A stretch of DNA of 64,000 nucleotides from Rostratula benghalensis (lineage: Eukaryota; Chordata; Aves; Charadriiformes; Rostratulidae), in contig VXAI01000092.1 of assembly GCA_013399305.1 (NCBI GenBank), forward strand, positions 1,776,231-1,840,230, written 5' to 3'. The notes under the pieces were generated by a model. The model was not told where the DNA came from. It saw only the letters and a list, made by a program, of their open reading frames with translations, and ran no database searches. The number at the start of each line of letters is the position of its first letter. Position 1 is the stretch's first letter. Of the stretch, positions 51,201 to 61,499 are shown in pieces. Position numbers and translations under genes: made by a program.

Positions 51201-54021
51201 AGAGCACACACATAGGTGGAAAACCCCAACCTAAATGTCTCAACTAATGTCTTGGCTTTCTTCCAGATTATTTGATTAATGGAAATAAGTGTCCTTCAGT
51301 GGTATTTTTACTGTATTCTTTTTCCTCTCCATTAAGTACCGAAGTTCTACATCTACCAAAGTAGAAACCAATACAGGTTTCTACTAGTGGCCACCCTGTA
51401 CAGACCCACATTGAGAAGGGCAAGGACACTGTTTCTCCTGCAAGGAAGGAAGGCTGCCATTTCTTCTTTCAGCTGACCATATACAAGTTGAATGATGTTT
51501 TTTTCTTAAGCCAATCTGTGTTAACAGACAGAAGTCGCAGTAATTGGCACAAGTTGAGTGCCCAGTGAGGTCTGTGACTAACAGGATTTTCCAAATATTT
51601 AGAAAAAGTGCTCAGTGGCTCTTAGGGAAGAAATGGGAATTCTTTGCAGATGGTATGAAGTTGTGAGTGCTTGCTGAAACATACTGAGCCACCCTGAACT
51701 CTGAGCCACATAAAGGCATGAAGCAATAACAAGCAGGGGCTTCCCTTTCCCAAACAGGCTGGCAGGGACGTGCTCACCTGAGTGAAGAGATGAACTCACA
51801 ACTTCATTGCTACAGCCAGAACCTCAGGCGAGTGGGCAGCGCTGGAGACCGTGGCCTGCTCCAGCCGAGTTCCTGGGAGCCAAATGCTTTCAAACAGCGG
51901 TCACCCTGTCCCACCCTGATGCCCTACACAAAGGGCAGTGGGAACAGGAGGAAAGCCAGACCCCTGCCCAGAGCTTCATGCTGAAGGCCCACTGGAGAGC
52001 AGAGCTCACTTCAAATGGGGAAGTACTTAGGCAACCAATTGGTAGTCTGTGTGCTTGGTAGAAACCAAAATAGAAGCCTCTAGCCCTTGCTCTCCGAAGA
52101 CTAGATCTATCATTTAACATTTTAATCAAAAGCCTCCCCACGTCTACTCATTTGAATTTATTTTGTTTTGGTTGTTCTGTAGCAAGTTTGACAGCACGGG
52201 CGCTTTGCAGGCCTGTGCGTGCGGCACATGTAATTAAAGTCAACAGGAGGGATGAAGTCTTTACAGCCGAGCCAGGGTGGCTGACGCCAGGAGCCCCAAA
52301 TTAGAAGCAACGTTTGAAAAATCCCGGGTCACGTTCTCAGTGTGTTTGTGTTGTAGCATCACCTAGGGGCTGCAACGGAGATCAGCACCTGGTTGTCCTG
52401 GGCTTCATAGAGGAACGTACAGACTCGGATGCTTCCAAGTGTCCAGGCTCACAGCAGTCCCTGTCACAGAGACTATGCTCAACGAGGCTCTGACCATTTT
52501 GAGGAGGAAACTCAGCTGGTAGAATTGTATATATTTATGCATACACACAAGTATTTCACGCATTTTTTAAGCAAGAACCACCAAAATACTGAACTGGGGG
52601 GCACAGCAGCTGTAGAACGTACTTTGGCTAACATCCACAGGAATGCTACTGCCATAAATTCTCCTACTCAAAAAAAACATTAAATAAGCTATCCAGTTAT
52701 TTCATGATCCTCTGCAAACTGAGGTCTGTGAAAATTAAACCCATGTGAATGCCTAGTATAGTTGTTGCCGATTATAGGAATTCAATGTTTACAATTTACA
52801 TTTTTTCCCAGATCTTGGTTTGTTTTGTTTTGGGTTGTTTTTTTTTTTTTTCTGAATGGAAGTTAAAACTTACTTGGTCTCACCACAGTGGAATTTAGAC
52901 TGTTGGGGGCACCAGGCTGCTGCTTTGAGACACACCTGAACCTACAGGGTTTATAGATGAGCAACCAGGCATGGAGGTCACCGACCACGCATCCTGGTGG
53001 GCAGAAGCTAGCCATCTAGCTAGTCATCCTTGTGCTTTCAGCCCAGCCTACGAAGAGCTGGTGGTTTCTAGTCCCACTTTCTTTGAAAAAAAATGTATGT
53101 TCCCAATTCCCAAGCAGCCGTGCAAAAAAGCAAAGGCAAAGTGAATAATGTGGAGGGGATGTTTGTCCAAAATACATTTCTGCCCAATTGTGAAAGTGTC
53201 TCTTTGGGGAATTACCTTAATTTGTTCAAGTAGGACCAGCCCCTGCCAGGGCTCCAGAGACCAAAACTGTGGTGGCAACAGGTAGATAAGAAAAACAGAC
53301 CTGGAAGAGAGGGTGATGGAATATTGCGGGAAGTATTTTGAGCATAGAAAGCTTAAAATTGGCTCAGAAACCTCTGGCTAAACCCCAGCCTGTGATTGCT
53401 GTGATAGTCCTTAGTGTGCTCAGAAGGAGAAACACCAGAGGGAAAAGAGGCACAACAGAGCAGTGCCTAGGCCTATGGCCTTGCTAACGGGATGTAGCTG
53501 AATGTGAGCACTCATGTCTGGAAAAAAAAAAAAAAAAAAAAAGGGAAAGCTCTTTCCCTTTTTCCAAGGGAAAGAACTAGCCAAAGCAGGCAGTTCCTCA
53601 AGCACACCACACATGGCAGAACGGGGTTAGTGGTTCCACAATGAATTTCTGTGCAGTGACAAAACCTGAATGAAGCACTGATATCGAAGTAAGCACGGCC
53701 ACTAATACCTACTTCAATCAGGACCGTGCCAGCTTTTGGTTCTAGCTTCCAGTCTGTGCCAAATCACGTTATCAAAATAGCGTACACATCCTGCCACAGG
53801 AGGGTAGAGCAGAAACGTTGTCATCCAGATCACTCAGCCCTACCCTGACACTGCCAATTACAGCTCTGCTCACAACAGCCACTACCAGGATACAGACCAA
53901 AGAGCAATCCCTCAAAAGAAGCAGAGCCCCACACTTAGGAAGGAGCACATTTTTCAAGTGTTGCTTAAAGAAGGTTCTTCCAATACTCCAGAGGGTTGGG
54001 GTTTTTTCCATATTTTCAACT
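48212..54021. other. non-coding DNA
   Basis: No supported gene over 5.8 kb. A T-rich run occurs near 52825-52851. An A21 tract at 53522-53542 is followed directly by an inverted repeat GGGAAAG-CT-CTTTCCC (53543-53558). No coding pattern recognised. Confidence 0.4.
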
Positions 54022-54600
54022 GCCCATGAAGAGAGGAGCTCATGCTGGAGCAGGCTTTCTGGTAGGACTTGTGAGCCTGGGGGGGGGTCTCACAATGTAA
54101 CAGTTTGTTCCTGAAGGACGGCACCCCATGGAAAAGGCCCAGGAAGAACTCCAACTTGCTAGAAGGACTCACGTTGGAGAAGTTTGTGGAGAACTGTGTC
54201 CCATGGGAGGGATCACATACGGGAGCAACAGAACAGTGTGACAAGGAAGGAGCAGCAGGGACAGGTGGTGGGGTTGGTGTCAGTTCCAGTCCCTGTCCCA
54301 CTGCAACGCTTGGGGGGATGGGGGGGGGGGGGGAAGGTACAGAAAATGGGAGTGAAGTTGAGCCCAGGAAGAAGGAAGGAATAGGGATAAGGCATTTTAA
54401 GGTTTGGGTTTATTATTGGGGTTTGATTTTCTGATTTTGATAGGCAATAAACTAATTTCTCCAAGTGGAGTCTGTCTTGCCCATGACAGCAATTGCTGAG
54501 TGGTTTCCCCATCTTTATTTCGGTGTATTTTCTCTCCCCTCCTCAGCTGGACAGGGGAGTGACAGAGCAGCTTTGGTGGGCATCTGGTGTCCACCCAACA
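54022..54600 (+). mobile_element. ERV-derived fragment (LTR region), plus sense
   Basis: The order of blocks matches an avian endogenous-retrovirus LTR/3' region that I recall: GAGGAGCTCATGCTGGAGCA; GTTTGTTCCTGAAGGACGGC; the tandem-like GACTCACGTTGGAGAAGTTT; a poly-G run; GGGAGTGAAGTTGAGCCCAG; CAATAAACTAATTTCTCCAA (AATAAA at 54446-54451); AGTCTGTCTTGCCCATGACA; and GCAGCTTTGGTGGGCATCTG. The right end (CCACCCAACA) resembles a diverged LTR end. No target duplication can be seen and no gene is intact. It is a degenerate remnant, and the family is not certain. Confidence 0.65.
54079..54333 (+). repeat. G-runs (G9 at 54079-54087, G6 and G14 at 54312-54333)
   Basis: Three long G tracts inside the ERV-derived fragment. 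G6-AT-G14 can form a G-quadruplex on the plus strand. This is simple sequence on a dead element, and such runs are also a common place for sequencing length errors. Confidence 0.8.
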
Positions 54601-55175
54601 CCCCCATAACTCAGCTCTCCTATCCAATAATAAAACAAATCCAAAGAGAACAATTACATTTAGGAGAAGACTTATCCTGTATACTACAGAAGTTTCAGAA
54701 GGCAGCAGATCTGCTGCTCTGAAATTATAAATTACAGCAAGACCTTAATGTGTGCTGTGGCTGCTCAGGAACCACTGCATTTGTCAGCATGCAATTATAC
54801 AGAATAAAGTGTAATAGCTTCCAAAGGCAGAATGTAATCATTTCCTATGCCTTGCAGGTACACACAAACACACATAGTGGTGACATGGGTTGATTTACTG
54901 AGTTATTGCAAAATACAATACTTTGCAATCAATACAGAGCAAGTCTATTCAAAAACTATTAAATACATGGTAACATCTGCATCCTCTTGCGATAAAGTAA
55001 AAAATACTGAAGTTTTAACAGCTGGAACATCAAATTATGATCTTCACAGAAGAGTAACAAAAGCACTGGTTGAAATCACACTCCAGATATATAATTAGGT
55101 GGGGTGTATCAGCTGGGCAGCAACTTCAATACTGGAATCCAGTACTCAAGGCTAGCTCTGGTTCACTGTATACCT
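54601..55175. other. interval between ERV fragment and PTDSS1 3' UTR
   Basis: No gene recognised. It probably lies just beyond the far end of the PTDSS1 transcript. Confidence 0.4.
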
Positions 55176-55195
55176 GCACTTCAAAACTTTTCATC

Positions 55196-55201
55196 TTTAT
55201 T
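55196..55201 (-). terminator. PTDSS1: candidate distal poly(A) signal of PTDSS1
   Basis: AATAAA on the minus strand, the first canonical hexamer I find downstream of the PTDSS1 stop. It would give a 3' UTR of about 2.9 kb. Use of the site is not shown by the sequence. Confidence 0.35.
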
Positions 55202-58123
55202 TAACCCACTACTTAATACTTCTTGTCACTACCCTCTGCTTACTCCACGCTGCCCTGAATTAGCCTCCCTTCAATGACTGACATTGATGGACAGCCTCTG
55301 GAGGGCCAATTCAGATCTCTCCAGAGCAGCAGGGGAGATCACTAGAGGACAGAGAAAGGAGTGAACAGCAGAACCAGGAAAGCAGGAACGAGAGGCTGTG
55401 ACAGAACAAGTAGTTAAAAAACAGGACAGCGCAGCCGTGACTGTTACCAAATACTGTTCAAGCAGCAGAATTCATACGTGGATGCTTGTTGCTAAACAGC
55501 TCAGTGATTTGTCATTGGTGTTACATGTACACAGAATTCAGGAATAGCACAGGAAATGATAAAATTGGGATCACTAATTTTTACAGCAGTGATCAATAGC
55601 ACCTTTCCAATGCCTGCCAGTGCAAAGCTCACATCCAAAGATGATGGGCTGAAAATACAGCTGTCAGTGGAGAACTTGTGAGAATACATGTGAATTCCAG
55701 CCAGAATTGCTGACAGAGGACACAGTGCCATTTTCCAAGCAGCACTTGAAGAGTTCCTCTGCGTAGCCAACCCTCTTTTGAAGTCAAAAAAAAACCCCAA
55801 AACCAAACAAAACCACAACACACAAAAATAAAGTAAAAAGAATTAATGGGAAAAACTTTTAAAAGTGTTGTCAAACAACATTTCTTCAAGGCCAAGCTGT
55901 TGTAACAGTATACAAAAGTCAGCTTCCAACAATATGACCCTTCAATATTTGCCTTTCCAATATTTTTAGGGTGCAATTCAACAGTGTGAGCACCAGGGCT
56001 GCATTTACAAATATGTGCTTGTCCCCACAGCCAAGTAGATGTTGTACATCAGCATCTGCTTACAGGTGTAAGCTTTGTGTACGTAGTTGGCGTGTACACA
56101 CCCAGCAAGCACAAAACAGTCTCTCACTCTTGGAAATGACAGTTTTTAAAATACCTAAACTGTCAGACTTCCAACTTCTTGCTTTGGTATTGAATTGATA
56201 GGAAATTTACAATGCCATTCTTCAGTCTTAGACTGAGTTGTTAACCAAGAAAATAAAAAAGTAACACGTCTGAGTATCCAAAGAAATCTGCAAATACATT
56301 CATCAATATGTAGTACATTATGAACAAGGAGACAATATGCAGAATTGCCATAGTCTGAAAAAAAACTCCAAATAGCTGTAGGAAAGCCTGAAAGTCTTCC
56401 TAACATATTTTTCTCATATAACATTTAATGTACTGTAGCAATACCAAGATAGCAGCTTCTGCTATGCTACTTCCCAAGCTGGACACTTTACATTTGAAAA
56501 GGGGGGTGGGAAATAAAGGCCCTCTGAGGAGTTCAGCAGCAACACTTAAGTGCGTTGAAAACATTGATAATCTGTGGCACATAGGAATTAATGGATTACA
56601 CAGGATACTTTTTTCTATTTACAGTATCATACACTGGCATAAAGTCTTTGCTGCATTTTTTTTTAGCACTTAGTCTGTAGCAAATCACAGTAACATTATT
56701 CATAGAAAAAGGAAATCCCATTTTCTAATGAAGACTAAGTGACTAATGGGTATTACTTATCCTTGCTTAAGCTAACTAGCCCTCTGAACCCCAGGAATGC
56801 CAACATCTAATTGGCACAAAAACATTGGATAACTAAATACAGGAACTGATTGCTCTTGATTGTTTACTTCTTGGCTTAATTGTTAATGTTAATGGGTGGA
56901 GAATTATCCACTTTGCTAGATATCAAAATTAATACATTAAGAAAAAAACAAAACCAACAACAATCAAAAAACAACACACACACAAAAATGCAAGAGTGAC
57001 TTTGCTGTTGGGTATCTGACTGTATGATAGGAAATACCAAAGCAACAGGGTGTATCACAATAATATCATGCTGCCTCTCAGACACCAAAGACTACAGCAA
57101 GTCTTCACATGTAATTATGCTTATGGAAGTAGTAAGCAACCCAACTTCAGCAAAAAACTGCTCTATCACCAGGCTTAGTAGCGCATCAGAGCCTTCAAAG
57201 CAGTTTCTGATATCAGTCTGAAGACACTGGGATTTCTGGTTCCAGCTGTGGCAGCGACAAATTAGAGGGGAGTGGGAAGAAACATTATACGCAATGTAAC
57301 ACAGCTGAAAAATTACATATTTGCACTCAAAGATGCAAAACACTGCAGTAAAGAAAGAAAAACAACTACATGGCAGGACATCTGTCTCTGAGGGCAGGAG
57401 GCACGGCCCTCCACTTTGCAATAGGTTTTTGTAGAAGTATTTTAAAAACTTAAATCCCTAACAGTTAAGCAGAAGGACAAAGCAGAACAAAAGAACCGTG
57501 TTTGAAGGTCATTTCACATCCTTTGCAAGAAGCCTGGACCCATTTCTTCACTGATAAAACCTTGTCACCAGGTCTAGAGAGCCTTTACATAAAACCAAGC
57601 AGAGGGATACAAGTGTGGAAATTTTAAATACTTACTAACTGTTGTATATAAAAGCTTAGTTGTGAGACTGAGAAAGAAGGTCAGAGTTGCTTTTAGTCAA
57701 AGGATTGCATACTCTTCTAGAAAACAACAAAAACATATTAAGCCAACACAAAATCCCAACCAACTATGCCAACTGATTATCAGTTTACTAACCTTGCATT
57801 TAAGTCCTCAACTAAGATATTATAAACACACTTGCAACACCTGAAAACAAAATAGGGTGTACCTGCTAGGACAAAATTATTTTTCCTTCTAGCATACTCT
57901 TCATTAGCTTTTCGTGCCACATGCTGAAGAAACTAGATTTAAATCAGTAAATGGCAAGTGTCAGCAGGCAATGATTTGCACTAGACTGGTGGCTCCATCT
58001 TCATCATCCTTTTCTTCAACACCTCCTTCAACACCAACCAATCTTCCATTTGGAAATTCAGAGCCAGGTCTGATTTTCTTTGTCACCTCTGCTCACACTG
58101 TAGGGTAACTTCAGACACCACTC
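55202..58123 (-). other. PTDSS1: probable PTDSS1 3' untranslated region
   Basis: Follows the TAA at 58124. It is A/T-rich and free of CR1 or LTR sequence, unlike the desert to its left. It contains an ATTAAA (56424-56429) and, further on, an AATAAA (55196-55201) as possible ends, so the true length could be ~1.7 or ~2.9 kb. On the minus strand a U/GU-rich tract lies at about 56940-56990 (UGUGUGUGUGU and U-runs), the type of sequence bound by ELAV/CELF-like RNA-binding proteins (inference). A 43-codon open frame just after the stop (58092-57961) is described as a finding. Confidence 0.55.
56424..56429 (-). terminator. PTDSS1: candidate proximal poly(A) signal of PTDSS1
   Basis: ATTAAA variant on the minus strand, followed within ~80 nt by GU/U-rich text. 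It would give a 3' UTR of about 1.7 kb. Confidence 0.35.
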
Positions 58124-58236
58124 TTACTTCTTGCCGATTCCATTCGTTATTTTTGATTTGGAGTGACGATTCCTCCTTCTAGATGAATGGCTTTCACTAT
58201 TGACTGAATGCTTTGGTAGACTACTGTCAGCACCTG
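58124..58236 (-). CDS. PTDSS1: PTDSS1 last coding exon with stop
   Basis: Encodes (A)[18 protein letters not shown], the basic stretch [10 protein letters not shown] and ITNGIGKK before TAA at 58126-58124. The acceptor is a tandem CAGCAG: use of the first AG starts the exon at 58236 and adds one Ala, use of the second starts it at 58233. The second choice gives the same tail length as the human protein as I recall it, so it may be the main one. The C-terminal basic KK-ending tail is typical of the family. Confidence 0.94.
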
Positions 58237-61200
58237 CTGAGAAATAAATAGTTTTTTACTATATATATATATATGTTTGACATTGTTAAGCTCTTGTTTA
58301 AAAGCCAGTAAGGCCTTCTAAAGCTACAGTGTACACAATATGGATTATTTCAAGGTAATACAAGCTGGTTGATACTTGTACTCCATCTAGTGGCCTTTTT
58401 AAAAAAAAAAAACAAAAAAAAACCCCAAAAAACCCCACCTAAACCAAAAAAAAAACCCAAAACCCCAACAAATCAATTCTTAAGACATCTAAAATTCTTC
58501 CTCATGAAAAAAAAAATCAGAAATTTGCAGAATCTAGTGGTGAAACGTTGTCCATTTTAAGTGGCATAAATAATTAAACCCCCACACTTTTATTACTGGT
58601 AAATACTACTATCAGAAATTAAGAACTATGGAAGTGAAGTCACGGATCCTTGTGGAAGTACATTTCTTGTTTTCAGTCTTTCATATGACAGACCTCCTTG
58701 ACTCTGAGAAAGCAGAGCGAGACAATGGACTGAAACAAGAATTCAAGAGCAAAACAAGAACTTTGTAATTTATGAAGTAATAAAGTCAGAGAAAGATTTG
58801 CTTGGCCAGATTTCTCTGGCACATACAAATGGGAAAAACATTCTGATTGCAAGTAATTTTTCTCCAAAATATAAAAATGCACAGATTTGCTAAACTGAGA
58901 ATAAATTAGTACCAGCATCCAGAAAAACATGTATTAAATATAAAGAAGCTTTGCTGTAGGTGCTTTTCAAGCATACGATAAATAAGAAATATTTTAAATG
59001 ATACAAACACCTGGAGCATAAACTTTGACAGAATAACTTCCAAGTGTGAACCTTGATATTTGTTCAATAAGCAAGACCACACCAAAGAGTTAATGGAGGA
59101 GGCAGGTAACTCAACTGACCTCTAGTGCAGGGAAAAGAATTCAGAGAAGAAGGCTGCCTTTGCTTAGGACAGAGAAAGCTGTTTATGACCATGAGAACTG
59201 AATCAAGTAGGCAAGTGTCAGCAAGAACACAAGCTCCAGGGTACATTCCTGACTGTTTCTTACAAGCAAGAATAAAAGCACAATTCACATTCATATGTTT
59301 CAAATCAAACATGTAATGTTCAGAGAGAAAACCTGTCCACAACAGTTATGAAGTGCATAAAGCCCTAAACTGATAAGAATGGCCTGAAACAATGGCAGAA
59401 AAATTAAGTTACTTCATTAAAAAATAAATACATTTCCAAGAGTTAGAAGAAAAAAGGCAGTAAAGCCAAATAGCTTTGCAGATGATCTGTACAGCTCTTG
59501 CAGGGATGTTTAAATAAGCCCAGTAGTCTCCAAGGTAAGTTTCTCAAGCCTCATTTCCTCGTGCTGAACCTTAATGGTACCACTTCAAGAATACAGGTGT
59601 AGAAGTGCCAATACCTCTACTGAATTTTGAATTAAGCCAGGAAGCATCTGGACTGTATGGGCTGTCTTCACTTTCTGATAAGGTCTGCAAAGACAAGAAG
59701 GACATGTGTCATTGGGATGCTGGTTCTTGTGATCAGCACTTCTGTTTGCAATTAGACTTGTAAATTTAAACCGTGGCAGCAGTCCTCATAAAACATTTGG
59801 CTGATACTTAGGACTTTTCCCTTCCTAGTTAGGAGGTACAACATAAATGATACAATAAAAACTCACCACCTGCCACGTGATCTGTTGTGTAACCAAGTAT
59901 TCTTAATATTCCCCTAGCATTCCACCTGTACAATGGGAACATTAGCTAACCATTCATCCCTGAACGCTTTGCTAAAATTACGGCCTCATTTGGAGTAACT
60001 AAGAGGACAGCATTCTTTAGAAACCACAGTGTAATTTGGGATCTGTCCAAAGCCTGCTGAATTCAGAGTTCTTTCTATTGACTTCAGTTATATTCTAGAC
60101 CATCCCCCCTCACCCCCATTTATACTAGCTCTGGAAAAGAATTCTAATATCTAGCAGCTTTGCAGTTTTAATTCTGGTATAAAACAAATACAGGCTTCCT
60201 AATGAAGTACCTTTTCTCGGTGGCCATAGTAGTCTGCGTACCAAACCATTCCATATAAACACAGGAAAGTTGTAAAGGCCTAAACAAGGGAGGAAAAGAA
60301 AAAGAAAAAAAAAAAAATCTGTAAAACTTTTTCCAAGTTCCTTGCTGGTTCAAGGTCTCAGAGTCCCTGGAGATTCTGCATTCTGAGACTTTCATGCTCT
60401 GTTTCTCTCCGCATCTTTTGTCAGAATGTGTAAGATTTGTGCTTCAACTTCAAGGTACGTGTACATTGTGCCACCATGGGGTATATACAATAATTCTCAA
60501 AGGGAGCACAAGAATACATACAGATCACCCACATACATGCAGGAGACACAGTATGATTTTTGTCCCCATCCTCTACAGTCATCATACAAAGGCAGTTGGT
60601 AGTTACTTGCAGGTACATTATAAGGAACAACCAGTCTGAGAGAAAAAGAATTCTCCTTCTCCTTGCCACACACTTCAGGCTGGGTTGCATGTTTTGTTTT
60701 GTAGTGCTCTAGGGTCCAGGAAGCAATTCAATACTTTCCTCCTCTGAAGTTTCAGGAATAAAATCGTCATGCTAAATTAGAGAACAATAAATTCCGACTC
60801 TGTCACCTGTTCAAGCTGTGTTCCCAACTAGAAGGGCAAAGTGTTTATCTGTCATCCCATTATAAATGCCTTATTTTTCTCTGACCATTACAAATGTGTT
60901 TGGCATTGCAGTTACAGGTCTGGCAAGACAAACATCCATTTACTGTTATAAAATGGACATTTCATGCTGCATTTGCAGTAATCACACTGAAGTACAGCAA
61001 GTTGCAGGCTGAGTGAGAATGATTTGCCTGATAAAGCAGGGTTGTTTATGTGGTTGTGAAAACAGCGTGAAACAACATGCATTATTTACTAGCACTATTC
61101 ACTAATTCCTGTTCTTTTCCAGTGGGCACAATGAGAAGCACCTCCAAAGTTTGTCCCATTGTTAAGCACTGGTTAAGTAAGCTATATTCTGCTATGTCAA

Positions 61201-61499
61201 GAAACAGAAAAGTTATTTTGGTCCCTTCAAAGTATGTTCTAAATGATCTTGCATGTGCTTTTCCTAGGAGGTGTACAAAGCTTTTTACCAGCACTCCCCC
61301 ACAATGATCTCCTGCTGCCAGTGTTCCAGAGAGGAAGTTATTTAGGTGCTGTCAACACTTTTGCCATCCTTAATGTTTCACATGAGAAATCTCACTTACC
61401 ACACAGAGAAGCCAAAACACAACATACAGTATTTGTGTTTTGGAAAAAAGATCTTGTCCGAACTTTATGCACACAATAGCTTCAAGGAAAGCAATAACC
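58124..61499 (-). CDS. PTDSS1: PTDSS1, last four coding exons (gene partial, 5' part outside window)
   Basis: Phosphatidylserine synthase 1 is a multi-pass enzyme of the endoplasmic reticulum and its mitochondria-associated membranes. It exchanges the choline head group of phosphatidylcholine for L-serine to make phosphatidylserine. Joined exons: 61499-61400, 60279-60211, 59684-59615, 58236-58124. All have AG/GT borders and keep phase. The translation covers about residues 359-473 of the 473-residue human protein, as I recall it: [54 protein letters not shown], and the end [15 protein letters not shown] then ITNGIGKK. It includes the last two membrane segments and the acidic-then-basic cytosolic tail. 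The tail middle (LNSKFSR...ADSSLPKH) differs from the human one, while both ends are nearly identical. No frameshift or internal stop, so a functional gene. Earlier exons lie beyond 64000. Confidence 0.96.
58237..59614 (-). other. PTDSS1: last PTDSS1 coding-region intron
   Basis: GT...AG intron of about 1.4 kb. It contains a (TA)n run at 58258-58274 close to the acceptor, leaving only a weak pyrimidine tract there, and an A/C-rich simple block at 58399-58475. No other gene seen. Confidence 0.85.
58399..58475. repeat. A/C-rich low-complexity block
   Basis: Long A runs alternating with CCCC (AAAACCCC-type units). On the PTDSS1 sense strand it is T/G-rich. Simple sequence inside the last intron. 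Confidence 0.8.
59615..59684 (-). CDS. PTDSS1: PTDSS1 exon, second from last
   Basis: 70 nt. Acceptor CTTGTCTTTGCAG, donor GTATTG. It encodes [20 protein letters not shown] and FSR, the acidic, serine-rich part of the cytosolic tail (many possible Ser phosphorylation sites). It ends with one base of the next codon (phase 1). Confidence 0.94.
59685..60210 (-). other. PTDSS1: PTDSS1 intron
   Basis: 526 bp between two phase-checked exons. No repeats or additional exons recognised. Confidence 0.9.
60211..60279 (-). CDS. PTDSS1: PTDSS1 exon, third from last
   Basis: 69 nt, 23 whole codons. Acceptor CCCTTGTTTAG, donor GTACTT. It encodes [20 protein letters not shown] and REK: the end of the last membrane segment and the start of the cytosolic tail. 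Phase 0 at both ends, so skipping it would keep frame. Confidence 0.95.
60280..61399 (-). other. PTDSS1: PTDSS1 intron
   Basis: 1120 bp. An oligo-A run at about 60305-60316 on the plus strand is an oligo-U near the acceptor side. No other element recognised. Confidence 0.9.
61400..61499 (-). CDS. PTDSS1: PTDSS1 exon, fourth from last coding exon
   Basis: 100 nt. Acceptor TTCATTTATCCACAG, donor GTAAGT. The first base completes a Gly codon from the previous exon; 33 codons follow. It encodes [17 protein letters not shown] and the membrane helix [13 protein letters not shown]. Frame ends exactly at the donor (phase 0). Confidence 0.95.

Noticed and set aside
58399..58475. AAAACCCC-type text as interstitial telomere repeat
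   Set aside because: The units are irregular and do not match the vertebrate TTAGGG/CCCTAA repeat; it is simple A/C-rich sequence.
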